Shown here: one piece after another, positions 1 through 6,445 of the stretch
Position numbering within the stretch: position 1 is the first letter of the stretch
How the letters are laid out: every line of letters begins with the position of its first letter
NCBI GenBank assembly: GCA_964443435.1
Contig: CAYUCW010000057.1
Coordinates: 1 to 12,011, forward strand
Length of the DNA: 12,011 nucleotides
Reading direction: 5' to 3'
Source of the DNA: Pseudaquidulcibacter sp964443435
GTDB taxonomy: Bacteria; Pseudomonadota; Alphaproteobacteria; Caulobacterales; Aquidulcibacteraceae
Notes under the pieces: generated by a model
The model's input: only the letters and a program-made list of their open reading frames with translations
Database searches by the model: none
What the model was told of the DNA's origin: nothing
Made by a program: the position numbers and the translations under genes

Positions 1-54
1 ATGATTATCCCTGATGGACTTGATGATGCCGCAATCAGGGACTTAGCGAGTTAA
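1..54 (+). CDS. Possible C-terminal tail of a plus-strand gene, truncated by the window edge
   Basis: Frame 1 is open from the first base to a TAA at 52-54 and would encode MIIPDGLDDAAIRDLAS, an acidic, helix-like tail. The other two plus-strand frames close within the first few codons. Seventeen codons are too few to identify a family. The same bases hold an 8-bp inverted repeat (8-15 with 34-41), so a non-coding stem-loop is an alternative. No terminator with a T-run follows directly, and the next 35 bases are plain AT-rich sequence. Confidence 0.3.
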   Translation: MIIPDGLDDAAIRDLAS

Positions 55-92
55 AGCTATAGTGAAAGATGGAAGGGTTTTAAATAATGAGA

Positions 93-175
93 CCCCCTTC
101 CGTCAGGGCTTCGCCCTGCCACCTTCCCCATTTACTTGCTTAGTGCACTTCGTGCCCTAATGCGCGTGGGGAAGG
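93..175 (-). repeat. GC-rich two-hairpin intergenic repeat, copy 1 (long-loop variant)
   Basis: Read on the minus strand, this is CCTTCCCC (175-168), a 38-base insert, GGGGAAGG (129-122), then TGG, a hairpin CAGGGC-GAA-GCCCTG (118-104), then ACGGAAGGGGG. The insert holds its own imperfect hairpin with GCAC-GAA-GTGC at its core. The order and flanking words match the element at 11075-11122: CCTYCCCC, GGGGRAGGTG, a CAG...CTG hairpin, then ACGGARGRGGG. It therefore looks like a dispersed palindromic repeat. It sits beyond the pnt terminator and is non-coding. Confidence 0.75.
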
Positions 176-215
176 AAAGGCATTGCCCTTTGCTTACCTA
201 AAGGTGTTTATAAAC

Positions 216-245
216 AAAAATATCCCCAAACTAAGTTTGGGGATA
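216..245 (-). terminator. Intrinsic terminator of the pntAA-pntAB-pntB operon
   Basis: TATCCCCAAACT (221-232) and AGTTTGGGGATA (234-245) are a perfect 12-bp inverted repeat around one base. On the minus strand the stem is followed by TTTTTG, so it terminates minus-strand transcripts. The plus strand has A-rich rather than T-rich sequence after it. It lies about 220 bases past the pntB stop, so the pnt mRNA would include all the repeat structures between. Confidence 0.75.
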
Positions 246-257
246 AATAAAAGATGC

Positions 258-295
258 AAGGAATATCTGAAAACGACGCTTTTTAGATATTCCTT
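258..295. repeat. 11-bp perfect inverted repeat (stem-loop) in the pntB 3' region
   Basis: AAGGAATATCT (258-268) pairs with AGATATTCCTT (285-295). The 16-base loop itself holds AAAA and TTTT that can extend the stem. No clean T-run follows on either strand beyond the arm itself, so it may be an auxiliary transcript-end stabiliser or a remnant element rather than a primary terminator. Confidence 0.6.
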
Positions 296-307
296 TCAAA
301 ATGAAAC

Positions 308-348
308 TAAGTCGCCAAGTGAGTGCCAAAGGCACGAGGGTAGCGACT
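308..348. repeat. Palindromic element B downstream of pntB
   Basis: Outer arms AAGTCGC (308-314) and GCGACTT (342-348) enclose an inner hairpin GTGCC-AAA-GGCAC. It starts seven bases after the stop codon of the duplicated pntB tail. Its inner CCTTTGG core (minus strand) and its AAGTCG word are also found in the larger palindromic element at 398-463, so the two may belong to one repeat family. Confidence 0.6.
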
Positions 349-354
349 TAAATA

Positions 355-397
355 TTAAAGTCCTTTTACAATATGCTCAGTCACCTTTTTCGCATCG
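355..397 (-). pseudogene. Second, downstream copy of the pntB C-terminal codons
   Basis: Read on the minus strand from 397, this encodes DAKKVTEHIVKGL and a TAA stop, exactly the last 13 residues of PntB. Bases 362-397 match 473-508 at 35 of 36 positions. The copies differ at ATT/ATA (Ile), GGA/GGC (Gly) and CTT/TTG (Leu), all synonymous. The copy lies 111 bases (37 codons) beyond the first, in the same frame. After the first TAA (466-468) the frame stays open through element A and rejoins this copy. It is not expected to be translated unless the first stop is read through. It may be an attachment-site-like duplication, or the original gene end left behind by an insertion. Confidence 0.85.
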
Positions 398-463
398 ACT
401 TTATTTCGCTCACGGCCAAAGGCCTCCGCGGGGGCTAAAGGGTCGCTCTCGCTCCCGCGATGC
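398..463. repeat. GC-rich palindromic element A inserted between the two pntB 3' ends
   Basis: GCATCG (392-397) and CGATGC (458-463) form outer arms. Inside are GGCC-AAA-GGCC and a larger pairing of CCGCGGGGG with CCCGCG, all GC-rich against AT-rich surroundings. The left arm lies within the duplicated pntB sequence. On the minus strand the element is free of stops in the pntB frame apart from the TAA at 466-468. In-frame palindromic insertions into genes are known for Rickettsia palindromic elements, but no homology to those is claimed here. Confidence 0.65.
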
Positions 464-465
464 TT

Positions 466-1863
466 TTACAAGCCTTTTACTATATGCTCAGTCACCTTTT
501 TCGCATCGCCAAAGAGCATCATTGTATTAGGACGGAAGAATAATTCGTTTTCAACGCCGGCGTAACCTGCGCTCATGCCACGTTTAATGAAAAGAACGGT
601 TTTCGCTTTTTCCACGTCAAGAATTGGCATGCCGAAAATTGGTGATTGCGGATCGGTTTTTGCCGCAGGATTGGTAACGTCATTCGCGCCAATCACAAAG
701 GCAACATCCGCCTGACCAAATTCCGAATTAATGTCTTCAAGTTCAAATACTTCATCATAAGGCACTTGGGCTTCGGCCAAAAGCACGTTCATATGCCCTG
801 GCATACGTCCGGCAACGGGGTGGATTGCATAGGCAACTTCTACGCCTTCGGCCTTAAGCTTATCAACCATTTCTTTTAATGCGTGCTGTGCTTGCGCCAC
901 TGCCATGCCATAGCCCGGAACGATAATGACTTTTTCGGCATTTTTCATAATGAAAGCCGCATCATCCGCACTACCTTGTTTAACTGGGCGTGCTTCGGCC
1001 GCGCCCACCGCCGCAGTAGCCGTAGCGCCAAAGCCGCCAAGAATAACACTTATAAAGCTTCGGTTCATGGCTTTGCACATAATATAAGAAAGGATTGCAC
1101 CCGAAGAGCCAACAAGTGCGCCCGTAATAATAAGTGCATTATTTTCAAGCGTGAAGCCAAGTGCCGCCGCCGCCCAACCCGAATATGAGTTAAGCATAGA
1201 AACCACAACTGGCATATCTGCGCCGCCAATTGGTATAATAAGCGTGCCGCCAAGAATAAGTGATAGTATCACAATACCCCAAAATGCCCAAAGTGCATTG
1301 CCATTCGAATTAATCATAATGCCAATAAGCACGATAATACCCACCAAAAGCAGGATGTTTAAAACATGTCTAAAAGGCAAAATAATTGGCGCACCCGACA
1401 TATTACCATTAAGCTTGGCAAATGCGATTAATGAACCCGTGAAAGTTATTGCGCCAATTGCCACGCCAATTCCGGTTTCAACTACTGAAATTGTTTTTAT
1501 GCCTGTGCTTGTGGCGATGTGGAAAGCTTCGGGTGAATAAACCGCCGCGCCCGCGATTAAAACCGCCGCAAGACCAACCAAAGAGTGGAAAGCCGCCACA
1601 AGTTGCGGCATGCTGGTCATGGCAATGCGTTTTGCCAATACTGCACCAAAGCCACCACCAATAATGGTTGCGCCAATAATGATTGCGATATTTTGTGCAT
1701 CAAGCTTAATAGAGAAAAGCGTAGTAAGAATGGCAATAACCATACCGATTATGCCAAAGAAATTACCTTGTCTTGAAGTTGATGGGCTTGAAAGTCCACG
1801 AAGGGCAAGAATGAATAATACACCTGATACAAGGTATAAAAGTGCAGCTAGTGAAGCGTTCAT
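466..1863 (-). CDS. pntB: NAD(P) transhydrogenase subunit beta
   Basis: This is the membrane and NADP(H)-binding subunit of proton-translocating transhydrogenase, which drives hydride transfer from NADH to NADP+ with inward proton flow. The 465-residue length is normal for the family. Residues 1-265 form multiple membrane helices with the conserved His93 (AFHSLVG) and Asp216 (GGADMPVVVSMLNSYSGW), residues linked to proton translocation in E. coli PntB. Residues 310-465 are domain III, with the NADP(H) fingerprint GYGMAVAQAQ (317-326), HPVAGRMPGHMNVLL (348-362), GANDVTNPAA (392-401) and KRGMSAGYAGVENELF (428-442). The ATG start overlaps the pntAB stop as ATGA and a GGGGA motif lies upstream, so translational coupling is likely. 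The last 13 codons are duplicated downstream. Confidence 0.97.
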   Translation of the reverse strand: MNASLAALLYLVSGVLFILALRGLSSPSTSRQGNFFGIIGMVIAILTTLFSIKLDAQNIAIIIGATIIGGGFGAVLAKRIAMTSMPQLVAAFHSLVGLAAVLIAGAAVYSPEAFHIATSTGIKTISVVETGIGVAIGAITFTGSLIAFAKLNGNMSGAPIILPFRHVLNILLLVGIIVLIGIMINSNGNALWAFWGIVILSLILGGTLIIPIGGADMPVVVSMLNSYSGWAAAALGFTLENNALIITGALVGSSGAILSYIMCKAMNRSFISVILGGFGATATAAVGAAEARPVKQGSADDAAFIMKNAEKVIIVPGYGMAVAQAQHALKEMVDKLKAEGVEVAYAIHPVAGRMPGHMNVLLAEAQVPYDEVFELEDINSEFGQADVAFVIGANDVTNPAAKTDPQSPIFGMPILDVEKAKTVLFIKRGMSAGYAGVENELFFRPNTMMLFGDAKKVTEHIVKGL

Positions 1864-2195
1864 TTTGCATCCCCTTTAGTTTTTTCTTTTTTCTTATACA
1901 TAGAGAGCATTCTTTCGGTAACCAAAAAGCCACCAAAAATATTGACCATGGCAAGTGCCACCGCGACACCGCCCATAAGCCGTGAAGTCATGGTCGCGCC
2001 ATCAACCGCGCCATTATTTGTAACCGCCGCCGCCGCAACAATTGCGCCAACAATAACCACTGATGAAATTGCGTTAGTAACCGCCATTAAGGGCGTATGC
2101 AGAGCAGGCGTAACCGACCAAACCACATAATAGCCAACAAAAATTGCAAGGACAAAAATCGCAATACGAAATACAATAGGATCTACAGCTTCCAT
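1860..2195 (-). CDS. pntAB: NAD(P) transhydrogenase subunit alpha part 2 (PntAB)
   Basis: This small membrane subunit corresponds to the C-terminal transmembrane domain of E. coli PntA, kept as a separate gene as in Rhodospirillum rubrum. It has 111 residues with three or four hydrophobic segments and the family signature WSVTPALHTPLMAVTNAISS, followed by VVIVGA. It ends in a lysine-rich cytoplasmic tail. I chose the ATG at 2193-2195 rather than an upstream one at 2240, because AAGGGGG lies 6-7 bases before it and the longer version would overlap the end of pntAA. The gap from the pntAA stop is 10 bases, and the gene overlaps pntB by four bases. The three genes form one operon. Confidence 0.95.
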   Translation of the reverse strand: MEAVDPIVFRIAIFVLAIFVGYYVVWSVTPALHTPLMAVTNAISSVVIVGAIVAAAAVTNNGAVDGATMTSRLMGGVAVALAMVNIFGGFLVTERMLSMYKKKEKTKGDAK

Positions 2196-2205
2196 AAAAG
2201 CCCCC

Positions 2206-3339
2206 TTATGATTGTAATGATGGGTGAATAATTGCCCCATCTTTGGTTAATAACATGCCTTTTATAATCTCATCTTCATAATCTGGCGCGAAGTCTTTGC
2301 CATCTTTTTGAGTTAATAAAGGTAATAGATTTAATAGGTTTTTGGCATAAAGCGCGGAAGAATCCGCCGCAAGTGCCCCTGGAAGATTGCTGAATCCTGC
2401 GATAATAACGCCATTATCGGTTACAACAACTTCATTCATTTTTGATAATGGGCAATTGCCGCCCGCCTCTACCGCCATATCGATAATAACCGAGCCTGCT
2501 TTCATGCCGGCAACCATTTCAGGGGTCACAAGAATTGGTGCCGCGCGCCCCGGAATAAGTGCGGTTGTAATAACAATATCTTGCTTAGCTATATGCTCTT
2601 TGACCAATTCCGCTTGTTTGGCTTGATATTCCGCGCTCATAGGCTTGGCATATCCCGCCGCCGTTTCCGCCGCTTTAAATTCTTCATCTTCAACGGCAAT
2701 GAATTTTGCGCCCAAAGACTGTACTTGTTCTTTAGTGGCGGGGCGAACATCGGTTGCCGTAACAATTGCACCCAAACGACGCGCGGTGGCAATGGCCTGA
2801 AGCCCTGCAACGCCAACACCCATAATAAATGCTTTGGCGGCGGCAATAGTACCAGCAGCAGTCATCATCATAGGGAAGCTTCGGCCATAAAGATTGGCGG
2901 CTTCGATAATTGCTCTATAGCCCGCAAGATTTGCTTGTGATGAAAGCGCGTCCATGCTTTGGGCACGGGTAATACGCGGTGTAAATTCCGTTGATAATGT
3001 TATAAGCCCTGCTTTTGCGGCTTCTTCCAAAAGTGCTTTGTCTTGGTGCGGCGTAAAGAATGCCACAACGCCAGTGCCCTTATCCATAAGCTTAATTTCC
3101 GCGCTTGTTGGACGGCGTACTTTTAATACAAGATTTGCGCCCTTAAGTGCAGATTTTGCATCTTTTGCAATTGTCGCGCCATTCTCAATATAAATTTTAT
3201 CAGAAACCGAAGCCGAAACCCCTGCGCCAGATTCAATTATAACTTCATGGCCCAATGCCACGACTTTTTTAACCATCTCAGGTGAAGCCGCAACGCGCTT
3301 TTCATTATCGCGCGTTTCTTTAATAATTGCGATTTTCAT
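2206..3339 (-). CDS. pntAA: NAD(P) transhydrogenase subunit alpha part 1 (PntAA)
   Basis: This is the soluble NAD(H)-binding domain I subunit of transhydrogenase, homologous to alanine dehydrogenase. It is 377 residues, normal for the split form. Visible motifs are the N-terminal KETRDNEKRVAASPE (7-21), the RAQSMDALSSQANLAGYRA region (125-143) containing the Arg-Gln-Asp loop, the Rossmann GVGVAGL (174-180) with the acidic Asp197 that binds NAD ribose, and ALIPGRAAP (260-268). The ATG at 3339 follows GGGGGA at 4-9 bases and is well supported. It is the first gene of the operon. A weak promoter-like pair (TTGTAA at 3392-3387, AATAAT at 3368-3363, 18-base spacing, minus strand) lies just upstream. 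No terminator separates it from the NUDIX gene 160 bases further upstream. Confidence 0.97.
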   Translation of the reverse strand: MKIAIIKETRDNEKRVAASPEMVKKVVALGHEVIIESGAGVSASVSDKIYIENGATIAKDAKSALKGANLVLKVRRPTSAEIKLMDKGTGVVAFFTPHQDKALLEEAAKAGLITLSTEFTPRITRAQSMDALSSQANLAGYRAIIEAANLYGRSFPMMMTAAGTIAAAKAFIMGVGVAGLQAIATARRLGAIVTATDVRPATKEQVQSLGAKFIAVEDEEFKAAETAAGYAKPMSAEYQAKQAELVKEHIAKQDIVITTALIPGRAAPILVTPEMVAGMKAGSVIIDMAVEAGGNCPLSKMNEVVVTDNGVIIAGFSNLPGALAADSSALYAKNLLNLLPLLTQKDGKDFAPDYEDEIIKGMLLTKDGAIIHPSLQS

Positions 3340-3499
3340 TTTTCCCCCATTTGTATGATCTAATTATTAACCAGTTTCTTGATTAATTACAATTACGAAA
3401 ATTTTTTTGAGTTGTTTGCTTTAAATCGCTATATAGACATAAATAAGCAAAAATAAACAAATTATGACACCGCTATCAATGTCTCTTGTGGCTATTTAA

Positions 3500-3910
3500 T
3501 TATTTAACTAAAAATGCATTAATCGCGGTTTTAACCGAATTTGTAATATTGGGCGGTAGATTATAGATATTAAACCAATTAAGTCCCGAATGCTTGCTTG
3601 GTTCTTTTATTTCTGGCGTGCCTTCATATTCTGTGAATAGATAGATTGGCGCGACCCAATGATAGGCCGCTTTTTCGTCCCACATATTCATAATTGCAAG
3701 TAAAAATGGGTCTTTTAATATAAGGCCGGTTTCTTCAAAAGTTTCGCGAATTACGGCCGTCTCACAAGTTTCATATAAATCAAGCTTTCCCCCAGGGAGC
3801 GCCCAATGCCCTGCTTCTGGTGCTTTTTTACGCTCTATAAGGAGAATTTTATCATTTTCAATTATTGCCGCGCCTACCGCAATTCTTGGTTGCTTTGGTT
3901 TTTTGTCCAT
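3500..3910 (-). CDS. NUDIX hydrolase (MutT/NUDT15-like)
   Basis: A small cytosolic pyrophosphohydrolase that probably cleaves a nucleoside triphosphate or related nucleotide; the exact substrate cannot be read from the sequence. Counting from the ATG at 3910 the protein has 136 residues. The NUDIX box spans about residues 41-63: G-x5-E-x7-RE-T-F-EE-x-G-L, with Thr where a bulky aliphatic is usual. It is preceded by HWALPGG. The HWVAPIYLF strand and the late EPSKHSGLNWF region resemble NUDT15-type members. A GTG at 3925 would add five residues (MLIKS) and has a slightly better GAG upstream, so the start is uncertain. The gene lies 160 bases upstream of pntAA on the same strand and downstream of the receptor terminator. 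Confidence 0.85.
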   Translation of the reverse strand: MDKKPKQPRIAVGAAIIENDKILLIERKKAPEAGHWALPGGKLDLYETCETAVIRETFEETGLILKDPFLLAIMNMWDEKAAYHWVAPIYLFTEYEGTPEIKEPSKHSGLNWFNIYNLPPNITNSVKTAINAFLVK

Positions 3911-3949
3911 AGATTTAATTAGCACGCATTCTCAATAATAAGCAAGCCA

Positions 3950-3979
3950 AACAAAAATGGCGGCAAAAATGCCGCCATT
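3950..3979 (-). terminator. Intrinsic terminator of the TonB-dependent receptor gene
   Basis: AATGGCGGCA (3956-3965), a four-A loop, and TGCCGCCATT (3970-3979) make a perfect 10-bp GC-rich stem. On the minus strand it is followed by TTTTTG, 21 bases after the receptor stop codon. It should isolate the receptor from the NUDIX-pnt genes downstream. Confidence 0.85.
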
Positions 3980-4000
3980 CAAGAGTAATTTTGTTTTAGC

Positions 4001-6316
4001 TTAGAATGCGTAGCGTAATACTAATTGATATACAGCGCCAGCAGTTTCAGATTCCAATTCAAACTCATCATAATCGCGATTTATCTGATCGGCAATTGTT
4101 GTGAATTTATGGAAGGTTTCTGCTTTTTCAGAATCAAGAAGGTTTGAGCCAACAAGACGTAAAGTTAAATTCTTGCCAAATGATTTTTCGGCAAAAATTT
4201 CAAGCTCACCTGAATATGAAGTTTCAACTTCTTCGCCAATAATGCGACCAAATGCATCGCCTTGCTTGCGGTAAGTCGCGCCAAATGACATTCCATATGT
4301 TGGAATTTCATGAACCATACCAATATTCATAACATAATCAGATTGGTCATTGAAAAGACGCGTGCCAAATTCGTCTTTTACTTCTGAATCAAGCCATGAA
4401 TAATTTAAGAATAATCCAGTATTAGGTAAGCCAATAACAGTTAAAGGTGAAGAGAAATCAAGCTCAATACCTTGAACTTTGCCATCGCCAAGATTGCGCG
4501 CAGAAAGTACAAAAGTGCCTGTGCCCTCGCTGCCTTCAGCGCCAGTGTTATAAACTTCTATTAAATCGGTTACGTCACGATAGAAGAAATTCACGCCCAT
4601 AATACCGCGTTTGCCGATTTTACGCTCATAACCAATATCAAAACCAATTGCTGATTCAGGCTTAAGTTTTGAATTACCGATAAAATCATTATCGCCATAT
4701 TCGGCTTCTAATAAAGCCGGTGACATCATGTCAAATGAAGGTCTTCTTATAGTTTTTGCCGCCGATATAAGAATTCTGTCATTTGCTGAAAGATTATATC
4801 TTATGCTTGCGCTAGGAAGTAAAAAACCATAATCAGTTTTAGTATTCATTAAATTAGTTGCGGCAGTTCTATCTAATATAGAAACATCAGTCATGGCATA
4901 ACGTGCGCCAAACTCATAATCCATTTTGTCTTTTTTGCCGTCAAATGCGATGAAGAACTCATTGCGGGCTTCTTCAATTTCATTATCGCCACCTGTTTGC
5001 GGGACAAGTGCATTAAATGGTAAAGTTGAAAATCTATAAGGATTTTCAGATAGGGTATTATAAATACGCGCCGCCGAAGTTAAGTTAAAGCGGTTTCTTT
5101 GAGTTTTGATTAAAACTTCGCGATTTTTAATATTATATTCATAACCGATTTCATATTTCATACCATTGGTCATTTCGCGCTCGAACGCTAATTTAGTATT
5201 TAATTCTTCATCGGTTTTATCGGTTGTCACATAATCGCCAGTAAAGCGTGGATTAGATCTATTAAAATCTACTTCAACTTCGGTGTCTTTAATGTCTTCA
5301 TTAAATGCCGAATAAGCAAGACCAAGTTTAATTTTCCCGCCCAAAACTTCTTTTTTGAATTTTGCGTTTAAAGTATAATTATCTTGGTCAATGAATACGT
5401 CTTGTTTATTATCAGAAAGTAAATTGCCAGTAATACCTGTTTGACGAACTGAAGAAAATACGCCGCCATTAAGAACATTCATTTCGAATGAGCGCTCTAA
5501 TTCTTCTCTATCTGTTTTAACATAAAATAAGCCTAGATCTAATTCACCGCCAAATAATGGTGTATTATAATTGGCATTAAAAGAATAATCTTTGCCATTT
5601 CTTAGATCGGTTTGATCTTCGCGGTTTACAAAAGCACCACCTTCTGAAACTGGCGCATCATAACGATAGCTGAATTTTTCCTTTGGATTACGACGACCTT
5701 GCGCATTAAGACCAAGTATAACGCGGCCTTGACCTAGTGCACCGCCCCAAACAAGTCCTAAGTTTCCAAGAGTTTCATTATCTCTAAAATTGCTAAGACC
5801 CGCTCTTACATAGCCGCCATCAAGTGAATAAGCATCACGAAGATTAATATTAATTGTACCCGCCATAGCGTCACCAGTGCGACGCGCCGTAGATGATCTT
5901 ACTATCTCAACGGATTTAATTAATTCAGCAGGTATTCTATCAACCCAGAAAGATCTATCAGCGTCTGAGCCGGGAACTTTTTCGCCATTTATTAAAACTT
6001 GCGAATAGGCCGGCGAAAGTCCGCGTAATCTTACGCCATCGGCCTCAATTACATCTGATAAGAAAGTAACCGATGGAACACGCTTTAATGCGTCACCAAC
6101 CGTCAATGGCTCAAATTTTTGGAAATATTCTTGATTATATTGAAGTGTTGGCACAATTTCTTTAGATCTATCGCGATAAGAAATCTGTCCGCGGACAACA
6201 ATAGTTTCACTTGCCGTAATTTCGTTAGAATTTACTGCTTCTTGTGCATTGGCATTAATACCAGTCATAAGAACCGCAATTGCGCAAGTCCCTAATAAAA
6301 GTTTTTGAAGTTTCAT
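4001..6316 (-). CDS. TonB-dependent outer-membrane receptor, possible phytate or phosphoester uptake
   Basis: A TonB-energised outer-membrane transporter of 771 residues. Residues 1-24 are a signal peptide ending in ANA before Gln25. A TonB-box-like ETIVV follows at 37-41, then the plug domain (about 45-160) with VGDALKRVPSV, GVRLRGLSPAYSQVLINGEKVPG and the plug-end signature VDRIPAELIKSVEIVRSSTA, followed by GTININLR. The rest is a 22-strand-type barrel of alternating aromatic strands ending in the terminal Phe (QLVLRYAF). There is no N-terminal signalling domain, so it is not a sigma-regulator type. AAAGGG precedes the ATG by seven bases. The phytase is divergently encoded 129 bases away. 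Receptor genes beside beta-propeller phytases are a recurrent arrangement in Proteobacteria, so the ligand may be phytate or its breakdown products; this is inferred from context only. Confidence 0.92.
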   Translation of the reverse strand: MKLQKLLLGTCAIAVLMTGINANAQEAVNSNEITASETIVVRGQISYRDRSKEIVPTLQYNQEYFQKFEPLTVGDALKRVPSVTFLSDVIEADGVRLRGLSPAYSQVLINGEKVPGSDADRSFWVDRIPAELIKSVEIVRSSTARRTGDAMAGTININLRDAYSLDGGYVRAGLSNFRDNETLGNLGLVWGGALGQGRVILGLNAQGRRNPKEKFSYRYDAPVSEGGAFVNREDQTDLRNGKDYSFNANYNTPLFGGELDLGLFYVKTDREELERSFEMNVLNGGVFSSVRQTGITGNLLSDNKQDVFIDQDNYTLNAKFKKEVLGGKIKLGLAYSAFNEDIKDTEVEVDFNRSNPRFTGDYVTTDKTDEELNTKLAFEREMTNGMKYEIGYEYNIKNREVLIKTQRNRFNLTSAARIYNTLSENPYRFSTLPFNALVPQTGGDNEIEEARNEFFIAFDGKKDKMDYEFGARYAMTDVSILDRTAATNLMNTKTDYGFLLPSASIRYNLSANDRILISAAKTIRRPSFDMMSPALLEAEYGDNDFIGNSKLKPESAIGFDIGYERKIGKRGIMGVNFFYRDVTDLIEVYNTGAEGSEGTGTFVLSARNLGDGKVQGIELDFSSPLTVIGLPNTGLFLNYSWLDSEVKDEFGTRLFNDQSDYVMNIGMVHEIPTYGMSFGATYRKQGDAFGRIIGEEVETSYSGELEIFAEKSFGKNLTLRLVGSNLLDSEKAETFHKFTTIADQINRDYDEFELESETAGAVYQLVLRYAF

Positions 6317-6367
6317 AATATACCCTTTAAATAAACAAGGGCTTTAAAAACCAAGCAAAACAATTAC

Positions 6368-6416
6368 TTGTCAGTTTTATGAAGTTTCTGTGAAAAACGT
6401 GATTTTTAATTGACAG
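6368..6416. promoter_or_regulatory. Two related TTG(T/A)CAG sites in the receptor-phytase divergent intergenic region
   Basis: TTGTCAGTTTTATGAAGTT (from 6368) and TTGACAGTTTTTAGAAATT (from 6410) match at about 15 of 19 positions and start 42 bases apart, close to four helical turns. Read on the minus strand, each contains a CTGNCA word within an 18-base window (6385-6368 and 6416-6399) that matches the E. coli Pho box consensus only partly (about 12 and 11 of 18 by eye). They could bind a shared regulator of both divergent genes, with PhoB the natural candidate for a phytase. No good sigma-70 -10 hexamer fits at standard spacing from either site. Confidence 0.35.
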
Positions 6417-6445
6417 TTTTTAGAAATTACAGCAATTCCAAAAAT

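Noticed and set aside
355..508. CRISPR-like array from the repeated 36-base unit
   Set aside because: There are only two copies, both are the pntB gene end, and the spacer-sized segment between is a palindrome, with no cas genes in view.
183..530. Open plus-strand frame of 115 codons across the pntB 3' region
   Set aside because: It runs through palindromic repeats and the antisense of pntB, its sequence repeats because the DNA repeats (YAQSPFSHR twice), and no ribosome binding site or protein family is evident.
1151..1540. Long plus-strand frame antisense to pntB
   Set aside because: It is a shadow of the biased codons of pntB, whose conserved membrane segments are encoded on the other strand.
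2196..2240. Upstream ATG start for pntAB giving 15 extra residues
   Set aside because: It would overlap pntAA, has no good ribosome binding site, and the added residues are not part of the family, while the ATG at 2195 has AAGGGGG in front.
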